Positions 63,034 through 64,000 of a stretch of 64,000 nt of DNA are shown here, piece by piece; position 1 is the stretch's first letter; the number at the start of each line of letters is the position of its first letter. The translations under genes and the position numbers were made by a program. The notes beneath the pieces are model-generated. The model made no database searches. It was not told the origin of the DNA and saw only the letters and a program-made list of their open reading frames with translations. Source of the stretch: Kitasatospora sp. GAS204B (GTDB lineage: Bacteria > Actinomycetota > Actinomycetes > Streptomycetales > Streptomycetaceae). The DNA lies in assembly GCF_029892155.1 (NCBI RefSeq), contig NZ_JARZAG010000001.1, positions 62,001 through 126,000 of the forward strand, given 5' to 3'.

Positions 63034-63990
63034 CTAACGGGCGGCGGCGAAATGGCTGCGCAGGTACTCGCTCCAGCGGACCGGCGGGTAGTCGGTGCGG
63101 CCGACGGGCGGCGCGAACGCCTCGATGACGGCGTCCTGGTCGGCCCCGCTGGCGTAGAGCAGCGAGAGCAGGTCCTCCTCGGGGGCCGTGGCGGGCGGCG
63201 GGGCGACCCGGTGCAGGCACGCCGGCCAGCGGTCCCCGGTCCACCGGGCGAGAAGTTGGCCGACGTTGACGGCCAAGGTCCCGGGGACGAACGGAGCGTC
63301 GACCCAGCCGCCCTCGGCGCTGTGGAGCTGCAGGCCGCCCAGCCCGTGCTCGCGGTCCAGGACGGTCAGCGCGCCGAGGTCGGTGTGCGGGGCGTGCCGG
63401 TACCCGCCCGGCGTAGTCGTTCCCAGACGGCGCAACGACGGGTACCACTTGAACGCGCCGACATGGGTGGGGTCGCACCGCAGCGCGGTGAAGTGATCGG
63501 CGGGCGCGCCGAGTGCGTGGGCGCACAGCGTCAGCAGTTCGTCGCTGAGCGCGCGCATCGACCGCAGGTACTCATCCGCCAGCTCCGCGAGCCGGGGCAC
63601 CTGCGAGGGCCAGCGCTGCACGCGGCGCTCGTCGAGGACCGCCGAGCCGGTGGCACCGCCGTCCCGGAAGCTGAACGTCTCTCTCAGGTCGGCCGGGCCC
63701 CCTTGGGCGTTCGGGTAGTCGGTGCTCCAACCGCTGCCGCCCCTCTCGGCGCGGTAGCCGGCCTTGACCGACTCGGGAAGTGCGAAGAACTCCCTGGCGA
63801 GCGCCCGGAGTTCCCTGAGCAGCTCGGCCGGGACCTGGTGCCCGGTGACCAGGCAGAAGCCGTACGAACCGAAGACGGCGTCCAGCTGACGGGCCACCTG
63901 GTCGCGATCGTGCGGCTCGCCGGTGCGCCAGCGCTCCAGGTCGATCAGCAGGTCGGTACCTTCGGCGGCGGTTCGGGCGGTGGGGGTCAT
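63034..63990 (-). CDS. isopenicillin-N-synthase-like non-haem iron oxygenase
   Basis: A 318-residue member of the 2OG-Fe(II)/IPNS family. The iron ligands are His202 and Asp204 in PHTDLG and His260 in LHRVAPP. The DIOX_N helix (ARQLDAVFGSYGFCLVTGHQVP) opens the domain. The Arg-x-Ser that binds 2-oxoglutarate, expected about ten residues after the second His, reads EEDLLSLL here, so either co-substrate binding is altered or the enzyme acts without 2OG as IPNS does. First visible gene of the operon; more genes may lie beyond the right edge. Confidence 0.85.
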   Translation of the reverse strand: MTPTARTAAEGTDLLIDLERWRTGEPHDRDQVARQLDAVFGSYGFCLVTGHQVPAELLRELRALAREFFALPESVKAGYRAERGGSGWSTDYPNAQGGPADLRETFSFRDGGATGSAVLDERRVQRWPSQVPRLAELADEYLRSMRALSDELLTLCAHALGAPADHFTALRCDPTHVGAFKWYPSLRRLGTTTPGGYRHAPHTDLGALTVLDREHGLGGLQLHSAEGGWVDAPFVPGTLAVNVGQLLARWTGDRWPACLHRVAPPPATAPEEDLLSLLYASGADQDAVIEAFAPPVGRTDYPPVRWSEYLRSHFAAAR

Positions 63991-64000
63991 GTTCGTCCTC

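Overview
The window is very GC-rich, with third-position GC bias, GTG starts, Streptomyces-type regulators (PadR, ROK, AfsR/BTAD, XRE-TPR, SpoIIE phosphatase), coenzyme F420 enzymology, an LPxTG surface protein and a glnA2/glnE/nadE/panB neighbourhood. This points to a streptomycete (Streptomyces or Kitasatospora). That is an inference from gene content; no 16S rRNA gene is present. Most of the window looks like ordinary chromosomal core, with accessory patches at both ends.

Layout. 1-290: the 3' part of the RNase P RNA gene (rnpB) and its terminator. 387-2421: an accessory group of macro-domain protein, ATP-grasp protein and YefM-YoeB toxin-antitoxin. 2506-8539: single metabolic and regulatory genes (2-hydroxyacid dehydrogenase, CYTH, DinB, a lone hemC paralogue, secreted lytic transglycosylase, ACT, AraC), with an SRPBCC gene relic and a 19-bp perfect palindrome over the start of a small gene. 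8609-11937: UvrA-like ABC protein divergent from an autoregulated PadR gene. 12524-17563: PrimPol-type protein, map, MFS transporter, F420:NADP oxidoreductase. 17586-23805: M50 protease, a large AfsR-like BTAD/NB-ARC/TPR regulator and a DrrAB-like exporter. 23926-28635: panB, an MFS exporter with its TetR regulator and large operators, and a membrane EEP hydrolase. 28651-38144: nadE, glnA2, a Pro/Gly-repeat LPQTG surface protein, glnE and a PAP2 membrane phosphatase. 38567-44604: an XRE-TPR regulator followed by an HTH-less TPR paralogue, then LysR, SDR and ROK genes. 44863-50331: lipoprotein esterase, hemerythrin protein, secreted protein, DUF1697, ArsC-like, SpoIIE phosphatase and cold-shock protein.

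50472-55094 holds a four-gene ABC-2 exporter operon, divergent from a NarL-type two-component system that probably controls it. 55449-58480 holds two exported proteins: an RCC1-repeat protein and a Tat-type multicopper oxidase.

58663-63990 is the most promising part. Four minus-strand genes are tightly packed in the order isopenicillin-N-synthase-like oxygenase, threonine-synthase-like PLP enzyme, AMP-dependent ligase, N-terminally membrane-anchored cytochrome P450. The oxygenase seems to lack the usual 2-oxoglutarate-binding Arg-x-Ser, and the P450 seems to lack the I-helix acid/alcohol pair. This looks like a small-molecule biosynthetic operon that continues past the right edge, and I cannot match it to a known pathway.
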